Positions 47,225 through 55,655 of a stretch of DNA of 64,000 bases are shown here, in pieces. Position 1 is the stretch's first letter. Every line of letters starts with the position of its first letter. This stretch comes from Aquabacterium soli (lineage in GTDB: Bacteria > Pseudomonadota > Gammaproteobacteria > Burkholderiales > Burkholderiaceae_C): positions 124,001-188,000 of the forward strand of contig NZ_RSED01000005.1 in NCBI RefSeq assembly GCF_003933735.1. Direction: 5' to 3'. A program made the position numbers and the translations under genes. The notes under the pieces were generated by a model, which worked only from the letters and a program-made list of their open reading frames with translations, had not been told where the DNA came from and ran no database searches.

Positions 47225-48366
47225 GGCGCGGCTCCCGACGGTTGACCGGCCGACGCGCGTGCAGGCGTGCCCGGCACGGCCCGCTTGCGCGCCACCCACA
47301 GGTACAGGCCGCTGCCCAGCACCACGATGGTGGCGATGTCCAGCAGCGCCCAGACGATCTGCAGCGGCAGGCCGCCGTAGTCGCCGAAGTGAAGCGGCTG
47401 CGAGACCAGCAGGGCCTTGAGGTACCAGGGCAGTTCGCGGCTGTCGGTCACCTGGGCGGTGCGGGCGTCCACCAGCACGGGTTTGACCAGCCGCGAGGTC
47501 AGCGGCTCGTGCCCGCGCATGAAGACCGCATAGTGGTGCGGACTGGAGAAGGCGCTGCCCGGGAAGGCCACCAGCGCCACGGCCATGCCCGGCTCCAGCG
47601 CCTGCGCGCCCTGCACCGACTGCTGCACCGAACCCAGCTGCGTGGGCACGGGCAGGCCCTTGTAGCGCGCCGTCATCGCGCCCAGCTCCTTGTATTGGTA
47701 GTACTGCACCATCAGGTCGGCCCAGGTGTTGATCACGCCCGTGGCGCCAACCACCAGGGCCCAGGCCACGGTGACGATGCCCAGCAGGTTGTGCAGGTCC
47801 AGCCAGCGGATGCGGCGCGAGCGTTCGCGCCGCACGGTGCCGAAATCGAGCTTGCGCATGAAGGGCGCGTACAGCACCACGCCCGACACGATGGCCGCCA
47901 CCAGCAGCAGGCCCATCAGCCCCAGGAACAGCTTGCCCGGCAGGCCCGCGAACAAGTCCACGTGCAGGCGGAACATCAGGTTCACGAAGCCCTTGCCCAG
48001 CTCGGGCTCGGCCAACACCTGGGCGGTGCGCGCGTCCACCGCCACGGATTTGCGCAGCGTGGTCGCATCGGGCGTGTCGGCCAGCGTCACGAACCAGAAG
48101 GTGTCGTCGTCTGCCTCGCGTGACAGGAACTGCACCACCTTGCCCGGGTGCCGCGCCTGGGCCACGGCGATCACGCGGTCCAGGTCGGCGCGTGGCGTGT
48201 CGGCGGGCATGGCGGGGGCCTCGATGGCATCGCCCAGCAGGTGCTCGATCTCGTGGTGGAAGATCAGCGGCAGGCCGGTCAGGCACAGCAGCAACATGAA
48301 GACGGTGCACACCAGGCTGGACCACGTGTGTACCCAGGCCCAGCGGCGCAGGGAGGTGGGGGTCAT
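47221..48366 (-). CDS. PepSY-associated transmembrane protein (putative ferric-siderophore reductase subunit)
   Basis: A 381-residue inner-membrane protein of the PepSY_TM family with four main hydrophobic segments: WSSLVCTVFMLLLCLTGLPL near the N-terminus, FLGLMGLLLVAAIVSGVVLY, TVAWALVVGATGVINTW, and a C-terminal WALLDIATIVVLGSGLYLWV. Conserved His residues border them (FHHEIEHL, FRLHVDL, DLHNLLG, PLHFGD), as expected for heme or metal handling. Relatives (FpvG, FoxB, PiuB) reduce ferric siderophores in the periplasm or membrane to release iron. It overlaps its neighbours on both sides by 4 bp. Confidence 0.85.
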   Translation of the reverse strand: MTPTSLRRWAWVHTWSSLVCTVFMLLLCLTGLPLIFHHEIEHLLGDAIEAPAMPADTPRADLDRVIAVAQARHPGKVVQFLSREADDDTFWFVTLADTPDATTLRKSVAVDARTAQVLAEPELGKGFVNLMFRLHVDLFAGLPGKLFLGLMGLLLVAAIVSGVVLYAPFMRKLDFGTVRRERSRRIRWLDLHNLLGIVTVAWALVVGATGVINTWADLMVQYYQYKELGAMTARYKGLPVPTQLGSVQQSVQGAQALEPGMAVALVAFPGSAFSSPHHYAVFMRGHEPLTSRLVKPVLVDARTAQVTDSRELPWYLKALLVSQPLHFGDYGGLPLQIVWALLDIATIVVLGSGLYLWVARKRAVPGTPARASAGQPSGAAP

Positions 48367-49637
48367 GCGGAGACTCCTTGTTCGAGGGCGGCGGATCGCT
48401 GGCGCAGCAGGGTACGGTGTCGCACGCGGCCCCGGCGCTTCTTCCACCAGATCACCACGCCGGTGATGGACAGCATCGCCACCAGGAGGCCCATCACGGA
48501 CATCACGATGCGCCCCGGCATGCCCAGGATGCGGCCCGAGTGCAGCGGGAACTGCAGCTGCACGAAGACATCGGCGGCCGTGCCCTCCCAGGGGGTGCGG
48601 TCGCCCAGCAGGCGGCCGTCGAGGCCGTCGTAGTAGAGGGTCTTGACGGCCATGCCGCCGCTGACGCGGTCCTGCTCGCCTTCGAAGAAGCGCACGCCGT
48701 ACACACCCAGCCCCTGGGTGTAGAACACATTGCCTGCAGGCTCGGTCCAGCCACGCTTCGCGGCCTCGCCTCTGGCCTGGGCCAACACCTCGGGAAAGCC
48801 CAGGCGCGGGGTGATGGGTTGGTGCTCGGGCGCAGGCTGGCGCAGCTCGAAGGGCCCCGGCGTGACCTTGGACACCATCGACATCACCGGGAAGAACACC
48901 TCGCGGTACAGGTTCAGCGAGAAGGCGGTGAAGGCGATCACCAGCACCAGGGCCCAGGTCCACAGGCCGCCCGCGCGGTGAAGGTCGACGTTGAGCCGGT
49001 AGGGCCCGCCGCCCGTGCGCACGCGCCAGGCCGGCCACCAGCGGCGCCACACGGAGGCCGCTGGCGATGCGTTCGCCGCGCGGGCCTTGCGGCGCACAGG
49101 CCACGTCAGCACGATGGCAACGAAGGCATCGACCAGCCATACCAGCGCCACCGCGCCCATCAGCCACACGCCCCATTCGTCGATGCCCCACACCTCGGGC
49201 AGGTGCAGCGTGTAGTGCAGCTTGTACAGGAAAGGCATCAGGTTCTCGCGCGAGAGCGAGAACACGCCCCACTCGCGCTGGCCCTGGATCTGCCCGGTGA
49301 CCGGGTCGATGAAGACCTGGTTGTAGTCCAAAGGAAAAAGCCGCCCGGTGGCGGCATCGACGCGGGGGCGGACCACGAAGGGCCGCGCCAGGTCGTCACG
49401 CTGATGCAGCGGCACCAGCGTGACCCGGGCCCGCGGGTCGGCGGCTTCGATGAGGGCCGCCAGTTCCAGCGGTGGCTTGTGCGGCCCTTGGCTGCGGATA
49501 TCGAACAACCCGCGGTTGAGCCAGCTGTCGATCTCATGGTCCCAGGAGATCACCGCGCCGGTGAGCCCGGACACCACCAGGAAACCTGCAATGAACAGGC
49601 CGAAGGTGCGGTGCAGCAGGGTCAGGATGGGGCGCAT
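48363..49637 (-). CDS. PepSY-associated transmembrane protein (putative ferric-siderophore reductase subunit)
   Basis: A 424-residue PepSY_TM family protein. The N-terminal segment LLHRTFGLFIAGFLVVSGLTGAV has the usual His just before the helix. Later segments are WGVWLMGAVALVWLVDAFVAIVL, GLWTWALVLVIAFTAFSLNLY and IVMSVMGLLVAMLSITGVVIW. Histidines at LHRTFG, WDHEID, LHYTLHLP and LHRAGG are candidate heme ligands. Two PepSY-like periplasmic stretches lie between the helices. It starts 22 bp after the receptor gene and overlaps the second PepSY gene by 4 bp, so receptor, both PepSY proteins and the small membrane protein form one iron-uptake operon. Confidence 0.86.
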   Translation of the reverse strand: MRPILTLLHRTFGLFIAGFLVVSGLTGAVISWDHEIDSWLNRGLFDIRSQGPHKPPLELAALIEAADPRARVTLVPLHQRDDLARPFVVRPRVDAATGRLFPLDYNQVFIDPVTGQIQGQREWGVFSLSRENLMPFLYKLHYTLHLPEVWGIDEWGVWLMGAVALVWLVDAFVAIVLTWPVRRKARAANASPAASVWRRWWPAWRVRTGGGPYRLNVDLHRAGGLWTWALVLVIAFTAFSLNLYREVFFPVMSMVSKVTPGPFELRQPAPEHQPITPRLGFPEVLAQARGEAAKRGWTEPAGNVFYTQGLGVYGVRFFEGEQDRVSGGMAVKTLYYDGLDGRLLGDRTPWEGTAADVFVQLQFPLHSGRILGMPGRIVMSVMGLLVAMLSITGVVIWWKKRRGRVRHRTLLRQRSAALEQGVSA

Positions 49638-49659
49638 GGCGGCAAGTCTCCGGGGCGGA

Positions 49660-51894
49660 TCACCAACGCACGAGCATGGTCAGGCGTGCGTCACGACCAG
49701 GGCCATACCAGCATTTGGCGGCCCAGCAATCGTAGGTCTTCTTGTCTTCCACGTTGGTGATGTTCAGGATCCATCGGAATGCCCCGATCTCGTAGTGCGC
49801 GCCAACATTGACCAGGTCGAAGGCCGGCACGGTGTAGTAGTTGGCCGGAGCCACCGAGCCGCTGGTGCGTGCGCCGTCGGAGCTGGGGCTGGAGCCGATG
49901 TGCTGCAGGCCTGCGTTGAAGCCCAGCGCACCGGCCGAGCCCAGGCGGATCGTGTAGTCCAGGCGGGCAGCGAAGCTTTCCAGCGGGATGCCGCGCGGGC
50001 GATTGCCCACGTTGAAGCTGTTGCTCTCGGTGATCTCTGGCTTGAGGCGTGTGTACGAGCCGATCAGCTGCAGCGACTTGGTCAGTTCACCCTTGGCCTC
50101 GAGCTCCAGTCCGCGCGAGCGGTACTCGCCCTGCTGCACCTGGTAGAAGGGGTGGGTTGGATCGGGGTCGCGCGTCAACACGTTGGTCTGCGTCGTGTCG
50201 AACAGGGCTGCGGTGAACAGGGCGTTGAACCGCTTGGGCTCGTATTTCACGCCGATCTCGGCCTGCTCGGATTTGCGTGCCTTGAACAGGTTGCCGTTGA
50301 AGTCGGCGCCCGAGGTGGGGGTGAAGCCGGAGGCCAGGCTGATGTAGGGCGTCACACCGATGGGCGACACGTAGCTGAAACCGATGCGGCCTGTCAGGGC
50401 CTGCTCGTTGCGCTCCTTGGTGGTGCTCACGGGCAGCGGCGTGTTGAAGGTGGTGCGGACATCATCGACGCGCAAGCCCGTGGTCAGCACGAACTGTTGC
50501 GCGAACTTGAGCTGGCTCTGGGCATACAGGCCGATCTGGCGCATGCCGATCTGCTGGTCGGTGTCGGGGTTGGCCGGCAGGGCGAAGGGCTGGCCGTACA
50601 CCGGGTCGAAGATGTTGATGGGCGATCCGGCGCCGAAATAGCGAACCTCGCGCAGCGTCGAATTGCGCAAGTCCAGACCCAGCAGCAGGTTGTGGTCCCA
50701 GTCGGCCCCAGTCCAGTGGGCGTTGAACTGGTTGTCCAGCGTGGCCATCTCGGTGCGGCCGAAAGAGCCGAAAGCCCCGCGGTTGTAGAAGAGGTTCGCG
50801 GGTGTGCCCACGGGCAGTGACGCCGTCGGCACATAAGACAGGCCATAGGCCGTCTGGTAGCTCAGGCGAACGCTGCGAAAGCGCAGCGCCTGGCGGAAGC
50901 TCCAGGTGTCGGACAGGCGCTGATCCAGGTCATAGCCTACCGAGGTCTGCTCTTTGCGGTACATGTCGAAACCCGGCTCGCCACCATTGGTCTCGCGGTC
51001 GATCACGCCATTGGCATTGGGCCGCGCGATGCCCGATGCCGGCAGGAAGGCCGAGGTGCCGCCGCTGTGGCCCAGGTCGTCGTTGATGTAGTGGGCCAGC
51101 ACCGTGAGCTTGGTGGCTGCGCTGGGGCTCCAGGTGAGGGCGGGCGCGATGAAGGTGCGGTCGTCGCGCACATACTCGACATCCGTGTCGGCCTTGCGCA
51201 CCAGGCCGGTCACGCGGTAGGACCAGTCGCCCGTGGCGCTCAGGGGGCCACCGAAATCGAAGGCGCCCTCACGCCGCTGGTTGGAGCCGATGGTGAACTG
51301 CAGTTCGCGGATCGGCGTGGTCGTGGGCTTCTTGGTGACCAGGTTGACCATGCCGCCGGCCGGGTTCTGACCGAACAGGGAGGCGGAGGCCCCGTGCAGC
51401 ACTTCCACGCGCTCCAGGCCGTAGGCTTCGCCGCGTGCCAGGCCATAGGTGGTGGCGGGTGTGGCCAGACCGTCGATGAAGAAAGAGTTCCAGTCGAAGG
51501 CGAAGCCGCGGAAGGTGACGTGGTCCTCGCGGTTGTCCACGGCCAGCACCGGCGTGACGCCGGGTGTGTACGCCAGCACTTCCTTGAGGTTGCTGGCACC
51601 GCGCAGCACGATCTCGTCCTTCGTGATCACCGAAATCGCCTGCGGCACCTCGGCGATGGGCGTGTCGGTCTTGGTGGCTGTGGCTGTGCGCTTGGCCACC
51701 ACACCACTGACCGGCCCCCGGCCTTCTTCGCGCTCAGCGTTCGCCTTGACGCGCACTTCAGGCAGTGCCTGCTGCGATTCCGCATTGGCAGCGGTTTCGG
51801 CCGCCAGAGCGGTCGAGGCAGACAGGCTGCCCAGTGTGGCCGTGATGGCCACGGTCAGGACTCGCTGGCGCGATGGAGGAAGGCGGCGGAACAT
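49660..51894 (-). CDS. TonB-dependent siderophore receptor
   Basis: A 744-residue outer-membrane receptor. The signal peptide ends about STALA-AE (near residue 32). The plug has VKANAEREEGRGPVSG, PQAISVITKDEI, LKEVLAYTPGV, RGFAFDWNSFFIDG and ERVEVLHGASASLFGQNPAGG, the pattern of FhuE/FoxA/FpvA-like ferric-siderophore receptors. The C-terminus NVEDKKTYDCWAAKCWYG followed by a terminal Trp is also typical. No STN signalling domain is present. The ATG at 51894 has AAGGAG upstream; the longer in-frame start at 51966 lies in the leader hairpin. A Fur box lies upstream. It is the likely importer of the siderophore made by this locus. Confidence 0.93.
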   Translation of the reverse strand: MFRRLPPSRQRVLTVAITATLGSLSASTALAAETAANAESQQALPEVRVKANAEREEGRGPVSGVVAKRTATATKTDTPIAEVPQAISVITKDEIVLRGASNLKEVLAYTPGVTPVLAVDNREDHVTFRGFAFDWNSFFIDGLATPATTYGLARGEAYGLERVEVLHGASASLFGQNPAGGMVNLVTKKPTTTPIRELQFTIGSNQRREGAFDFGGPLSATGDWSYRVTGLVRKADTDVEYVRDDRTFIAPALTWSPSAATKLTVLAHYINDDLGHSGGTSAFLPASGIARPNANGVIDRETNGGEPGFDMYRKEQTSVGYDLDQRLSDTWSFRQALRFRSVRLSYQTAYGLSYVPTASLPVGTPANLFYNRGAFGSFGRTEMATLDNQFNAHWTGADWDHNLLLGLDLRNSTLREVRYFGAGSPINIFDPVYGQPFALPANPDTDQQIGMRQIGLYAQSQLKFAQQFVLTTGLRVDDVRTTFNTPLPVSTTKERNEQALTGRIGFSYVSPIGVTPYISLASGFTPTSGADFNGNLFKARKSEQAEIGVKYEPKRFNALFTAALFDTTQTNVLTRDPDPTHPFYQVQQGEYRSRGLELEAKGELTKSLQLIGSYTRLKPEITESNSFNVGNRPRGIPLESFAARLDYTIRLGSAGALGFNAGLQHIGSSPSSDGARTSGSVAPANYYTVPAFDLVNVGAHYEIGAFRWILNITNVEDKKTYDCWAAKCWYGPGRDARLTMLVRW

Positions 51895-51963
51895 GAAGGA
51901 ACTCCTTAAGACTTTGGTGGCTTGCTTGCCGGCAAGGTGCGATGGGGACGCAGTCGGGCAAGG

Positions 51964-51988
51964 CACGGCGCCTGCGTTGGGCGCCGTG
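51964..51988 (-). promoter_or_regulatory. Leader hairpin of the siderophore receptor gene
   Basis: A perfect 9-bp inverted repeat CACGGCGCC / GGCGCCGTG (51964-51972 and 51980-51988) with a 7-nt loop lies in the presumed 5' leader, between the Fur box and the receptor ATG. No T-run follows in the direction of transcription, so it is not a standard terminator. Confidence 0.45.
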
Positions 51989-52002
51989 GTGACAGCCGAA
52001 GA

Positions 52003-52024
52003 TGCTAATTGATAATGATTAGCA
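52003..52024 (-). promoter_or_regulatory. Fur box upstream of the siderophore receptor operon
   Basis: Inverted repeat TGCTAAT (52003-52009) / ATTAGCA (52018-52024) surrounds TGATAATG; the core AATTGATAATGATTAGCAA resembles the Fur consensus well. It is about 110 bp before the receptor ATG. The receptor operon lacks a TAAA-N17-CGTC element, so direct Fur control is the visible iron switch. Confidence 0.85.
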
Positions 52025-52069
52025 ATATCTGTGTCATTTGGCCCCCGCCCCCGCGACTGAGGGGCTGGC

Positions 52070-53017
52070 TCAGCGCCAGGCGTCGTTCAGCACCGTGCCG
52101 ATGTCCTGGCGAACCTGTTCGGCGCCATCGGTGATGTCTGCCAGTCGCGCGAAGTCATGCACCATGCCCTCATAGACCGTGGTGCGCACCGGCACACCCG
52201 CCTGGGTCAGGCGCTCGGCGTAGGCCAGGCCTTCGTCAAGCAGCGGGTCGTACTCGGCCAAGGCGATGAAGACGGGCGGCATTGCGTCCAGTCTCGGCGC
52301 GAGCAGCGGCGCGAAGCGCCAATCCTGGCGGTCGCCGGGCGAGCGCAGGTAGTTGGTGTACATCCATTGCAGGGTCTCGCTTTCGAGCAGCAGGCCCTGG
52401 CCATGGGCGCGGTGCGAAGGGGTGTCCTGCTCGGGGGCGGTGCACGGGTAGAGCAGCACCTGGGCACAGGGCAGGGCGGCACCCTCGTCGCGCAGGGCCA
52501 GGCACAGCGTGGTGGCCAGTGTCGCGCCGGCGCTGTCACCGCCGACGGCCAGCCGTGAGATGTCCAGGCCCAGCGCGTCGGCGTGTCGACGCAGCCAGTC
52601 GTGGCTGTCGCGGGCGTCGTCCACCGCGGTCGGGAAGCGGTGCTCGGGCGCGAGCCGGTAGGCCACCGAGAACACGGCGCAGGGCGCCAGGGTGGCCAGC
52701 GCACGGCACAGGCCATCGTGCGAATCGAGCCCGCCGACGCAGTAGCCGCCGCCATGGAAATACAGCAGCACCGGCGCGCGATCAGCCAGGCCGGCTGGGC
52801 GGTACAGGCGCGCCGCAAGCACGTGCCCGTCACGGGTGTCGATGCTCAGGTCCTGCACCAGGGCCACCTCGGCAGGATCGGATTCGAGCACCAGCGACGT
52901 GGTGTCGTACTGCGCCCTGGCATCGGCAGGTGGCAGTTGGTGCAGGAGCGGTCGGCCTTGTTCGCGGCCCAGTTCGGCCAGTTCCAGGAAGGCTTCCAGA
53001 TCGGGGTGGAGCGGCAT
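52070..53017 (-). CDS. HSL-family alpha/beta hydrolase (esterase) of the siderophore operon
   Basis: A 315-residue hormone-sensitive-lipase family esterase. The oxyanion motif HGGG is at 88-91, the nucleophile is Ser162 in GDSAG, and the other triad residues are probably Asp257 (AEYDPL) and His287 (GMVHDF). No signal peptide is present, so it should act in the cytosol. It follows the ornithine monooxygenase by 24 bp on the same strand and is likely the last gene of the acyltransferase-monooxygenase operon. Possible jobs are hydrolysis of the imported ferric siderophore to free iron, or trimming of an acyl/ester bond during synthesis; the sequence does not decide. Confidence 0.85.
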   Translation of the reverse strand: MPLHPDLEAFLELAELGREQGRPLLHQLPPADARAQYDTTSLVLESDPAEVALVQDLSIDTRDGHVLAARLYRPAGLADRAPVLLYFHGGGYCVGGLDSHDGLCRALATLAPCAVFSVAYRLAPEHRFPTAVDDARDSHDWLRRHADALGLDISRLAVGGDSAGATLATTLCLALRDEGAALPCAQVLLYPCTAPEQDTPSHRAHGQGLLLESETLQWMYTNYLRSPGDRQDWRFAPLLAPRLDAMPPVFIALAEYDPLLDEGLAYAERLTQAGVPVRTTVYEGMVHDFARLADITDGAEQVRQDIGTVLNDAWR

Positions 53018-53041
53018 CGGATCGGTGTGCTCGACAGGTGT

Positions 53042-54340
53042 TCAGAACGCCACGGCCAGATGCCGGCTCGGTGCCGTGCCGCGATGCGCGTGCAGCCATT
53101 GCGTCAGTGAATCGACGATCTCGCCCGTGCGCACCGAGGTCACCGACAGCAGCGTGTCGCTCAGCCCATGTGTGAGTTCGCAGCAGCCCTGAAGGAAGAT
53201 GGCCGGGCCGAAGTGCTCGGTCGCCTGCACGCGGTAGTCGCGCGTCACATCCATGTTGCCCAGGTGCTGTGCCAGCGGCTCCAGCAGCGCATGGTGCGTG
53301 TCGCGCACATAGCCGGTGGCCAGCACGATGGCGTCGTAGTGCGCCGTCGTGGTGCCGCCTTGGTCCAGGTCGCGCAGCCGCAAGCTCAGGCCCTCGCGGG
53401 TTTCCGCCACGTGTTCCACCTCGTGCCTGCGCAGGAAGCGGTGGGTCTGGGGCGCGCCCACCTTCTGGCGGTAGAACACCTGGTAGATCTGCTCGATCAG
53501 GGCCAGATCGGGTGCCGCGTAGTTGGTGTTCATGAACTCTTCCAGCAGCGCGGCGCGTTGTGGCTGGGGCTGCTGGTAGACGTAGTCCGTGAACTCGGGA
53601 TTGAAGATCTCGTTGACGAAGGGGCTGTCGTCCGAAGGCTTGATCGAGCGTGCGCGCATGACCAGGTCCACATCGATGCCGCCGCGGTTGTTGAGGTCCA
53701 GGAAGATCTCGGATGCGCTTTGGCCGGCGCCGATCACGGCCATGCGTCGGGGCTGGTTCTGTTGCGCCATGGCGCCCAGGTAGCGGCTGGAGTGGAAGAC
53801 GCGCGGGTCGTCCCTGAACGGGGCGAAGGGCGTGGGCACGTTCGCTGCGCCGCCGACGCTGATCACCAGCGAGCGGGTCAGGCGTTCGCGCACGCCGTGC
53901 TCCGGGTGATGCGATCGCACGCGCAGCAGTGCCACGCGATCACCCTGGAACTCGGGGTGCACCTCGACCACGGCTTCGCCAAAGGCGCACTGGTCGGCGA
54001 AATGACCGGCCGCCCACGACAGGTAGTCGTTGAACTCGTGGCGGCTGGGATAGAAGGTCTTGAGGTTGATGAAGTCCTGCAGGCGGTGCTTGGCGTGCAG
54101 GTAGTTCAGGAAGGTGTAGGGGCTGGCCGGGTTGCGCAATGTGGCCAGGTCCTTGAGGAAGGATATCTGCATGTGCGCGTGGTCCAGCAGCATGTTGGGG
54201 TGCCAGGCGAACTGCGGCTGCTTCTCGATGAACAGGGCGTCCACCGGCGTCTGGCCATCCTGGGTGCGCTCCTGCAGCGCGATGGCCAGGGCCAGGTTGG
54301 AGGGGCCGAAGCCGATGCCGATCAGGTCATGGATGTGCAT
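53042..54340 (-). CDS. L-ornithine N5-monooxygenase (PvdA/SidA/IucD family)
   Basis: A 432-residue FAD- and NADPH-dependent N-hydroxylating monooxygenase that makes N5-hydroxyornithine, precursor of hydroxamate ligands. The FAD motif GIGFGPSNLALA is at residues 8-19, followed by the family stretch FAWHPNMLLDHAHMQISFLKDL read in two parts (about 49-70) and NPASPYTFLNYL. The NADPH motif AVIGAGQSASEI and a C-terminal VLATGYVRD also fit. The ATG at 54340 starts directly before the FAD strand with AGAGGA upstream; the frame opens at 54487, but those codons overlap the acyltransferase gene and are non-coding in character. A 14-bp overlap with the acyltransferase shows one operon. Confidence 0.95.
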   Translation of the reverse strand: MHIHDLIGIGFGPSNLALAIALQERTQDGQTPVDALFIEKQPQFAWHPNMLLDHAHMQISFLKDLATLRNPASPYTFLNYLHAKHRLQDFINLKTFYPSRHEFNDYLSWAAGHFADQCAFGEAVVEVHPEFQGDRVALLRVRSHHPEHGVRERLTRSLVISVGGAANVPTPFAPFRDDPRVFHSSRYLGAMAQQNQPRRMAVIGAGQSASEIFLDLNNRGGIDVDLVMRARSIKPSDDSPFVNEIFNPEFTDYVYQQPQPQRAALLEEFMNTNYAAPDLALIEQIYQVFYRQKVGAPQTHRFLRRHEVEHVAETREGLSLRLRDLDQGGTTTAHYDAIVLATGYVRDTHHALLEPLAQHLGNMDVTRDYRVQATEHFGPAIFLQGCCELTHGLSDTLLSVTSVRTGEIVDSLTQWLHAHRGTAPSRHLAVAF

Positions 54341-55463
54341 GCGGAAGTCCTCTTGGATGTTCTGGTGAAGGAGAGGGCAGGGCGCGCGGACGCCACAGCG
54401 CCTCGTCGAAGAAGCGGTCGCGCAGCAGCATGCCCAGCATGGCCCGCTTGTGCGGGAAGTCGAAAGGCTTGAGGTGCGCATATCCACACAGCGCCAGGCT
54501 GCGCAGCATCTTGTCGTTGTCGATGCGTGGCTCGATCACCAGGCGCTGGGTGCGCGGGTCGTCCAGGAACAGGTGGTGCGACACCGAGGGCATCCAGGCG
54601 CTCACGTACGGCCGGCCGCGCCAGGCGGGCTCGCCCACCAGCACGTGCCAGCCGCGATCGAAATCCTGCACATCGTAGAAGGGGGCGATGCGGTCTTCGC
54701 GGGCCCAGTAGGCTTCCACGTACAGGCAGGGCTGATCGCCGAAACTCCCGATCAGCGCGGTGGTGTGTGCGTCGCGTGCCACCTTGTCGATGTAGGCACG
54801 GTGACGCTCGAGATCGCCGCTTTCCTGCCAGAAGTGGTCCACCACCGGGTCGTTCATCCATCGGTGCAGCAGATCCAGATCGTGGGCGGGCTGCAGCGCC
54901 CGCAGGCTGAAATCCAACCCCAGCCAAGGGATGTGGCGGCGATAGACCTCGCCCTCGGGTTTGGGGGGGCGAAGCGGATGTCGGCGGCCCTCGGTGATCA
55001 CATGGCGTTGTGCAAAGGGCTGGAGGTTGATGGTGGTGGCTTGCCACAGGCGCGCCAGCTGCCAGAGGCTGGCTCGATGAGCGATCAGGCCGTGCCCGCC
55101 TTCTTGCAGGCTGCCATTGGCCAGCAGTGACGGCGCCAGATGCCGGGCCTCGATGGGCAGCGTCACCTGGGCCAAGTCGGGCTGCGTGGCAAAGAGTGCA
55201 TCCAGCGCGGCCAGCACGGCACGCGTGTGCTCACCCGTTGCCGCGTTGTCCGGGTCGGGCCAGGCAGGCTGGGGCGACAGCGTCCAGCCGGTGCTGGTCG
55301 AATCGAGTGCCCACATGGTGCTGCCTGCGGTGTGTCGCACCGTGAGCACGTGACCATCGCGCAGCACCGTCAGCGGACACCCGTCGAGGTGTGACACGAA
55401 GGTGCCGCAGGCGCCGTCTGTGGGCGGTGCAGGGGGCGTGCCGTGGCGTGGATGGGGTGACAT
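54327..55463 (-). CDS. Siderophore acyltransferase (GNAT, IucB/AlcB-like), N5-hydroxyornithine acylation
   Basis: A 378-residue protein. The C-terminal ~200 residues form an IucB/AlcB-type GNAT domain: LDFSLRALQPAHDLDLLHRW, HFWQESGDLERHR, PCLYVEAYWAREDRIAPFYD, RGWHVLVGEPAWRGRPYVSA read in parts, then the conserved RLVIEPRIDNDK. The N-terminal part is the less conserved extension seen in larger members. It should transfer an acyl group (acetyl, formyl-like or fatty acyl) to N5-hydroxyornithine to form the hydroxamate. The start at 55463 (MSPHPRHG) is chosen because the longer frame to 55532 begins only 3 bp after the CGTC promoter element, leaving no leader. It is the first gene of the tailoring operon. 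Confidence 0.9.
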   Translation of the reverse strand: MSPHPRHGTPPAPPTDGACGTFVSHLDGCPLTVLRDGHVLTVRHTAGSTMWALDSTSTGWTLSPQPAWPDPDNAATGEHTRAVLAALDALFATQPDLAQVTLPIEARHLAPSLLANGSLQEGGHGLIAHRASLWQLARLWQATTINLQPFAQRHVITEGRRHPLRPPKPEGEVYRRHIPWLGLDFSLRALQPAHDLDLLHRWMNDPVVDHFWQESGDLERHRAYIDKVARDAHTTALIGSFGDQPCLYVEAYWAREDRIAPFYDVQDFDRGWHVLVGEPAWRGRPYVSAWMPSVSHHLFLDDPRTQRLVIEPRIDNDKMLRSLALCGYAHLKPFDFPHKRAMLGMLLRDRFFDEALWRPRALPSPSPEHPRGLPHAHP

Positions 55464-55534
55464 GCGGGGCAACTCGACGATGGTGTGACAGATGGACGCA
55501 AGGCGGGCCAGCAAGCGGCAGGCCGTCCCCACAT

Positions 55535-55559
55535 GACGAACCAGGGCGCCACTTGTTTA
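55535..55559 (-). promoter_or_regulatory. OrbS/PvdS-type promoter (TAAA-N17-CGTC) for the acyltransferase operon
   Basis: On the minus strand TAAA (55559-55556) is followed after exactly 17 bp by CGTC (55538-55535). It points at the acyltransferase, monooxygenase and esterase genes and leaves a leader of about 65 nt before the chosen ATG at 55463. It is back-to-back with a second copy for the exporter. Confidence 0.8.
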
Positions 55560-55581
55560 GGCAAGGCGATGCCCGCGCCGC

Positions 55582-55606
55582 TAAACATCCGTCCGGCTGT
55601 TTCGTC
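55582..55606 (+). promoter_or_regulatory. OrbS/PvdS-type promoter (TAAA-N17-CGTC) for the exporter gene
   Basis: TAAA (55582-55585) and CGTC (55603-55606) are separated by exactly 17 bp and point toward the ABC exporter. The position rules out the far upstream start of that open frame (55485) and supports the GTG at 55656. Confidence 0.8.
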
Positions 55607-55655
55607 TTGTTCCCATGGGCCGCGTGGGTGGCCGGTGTCGAAAGGCGAGATTGCC

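Noticed and set aside
54341-54487. Upstream extension of the ornithine monooxygenase frame
   Set aside because: It overlaps the end of the acyltransferase gene and its Cys/Arg-rich codons do not resemble the family, which starts at the FAD motif.
55485-55655. Upstream extension of the exporter reading frame
   Set aside because: It would start before the sigma-dependent promoter at 55582-55606, lacks coding character, and a good Shine-Dalgarno precedes the GTG at 55656.
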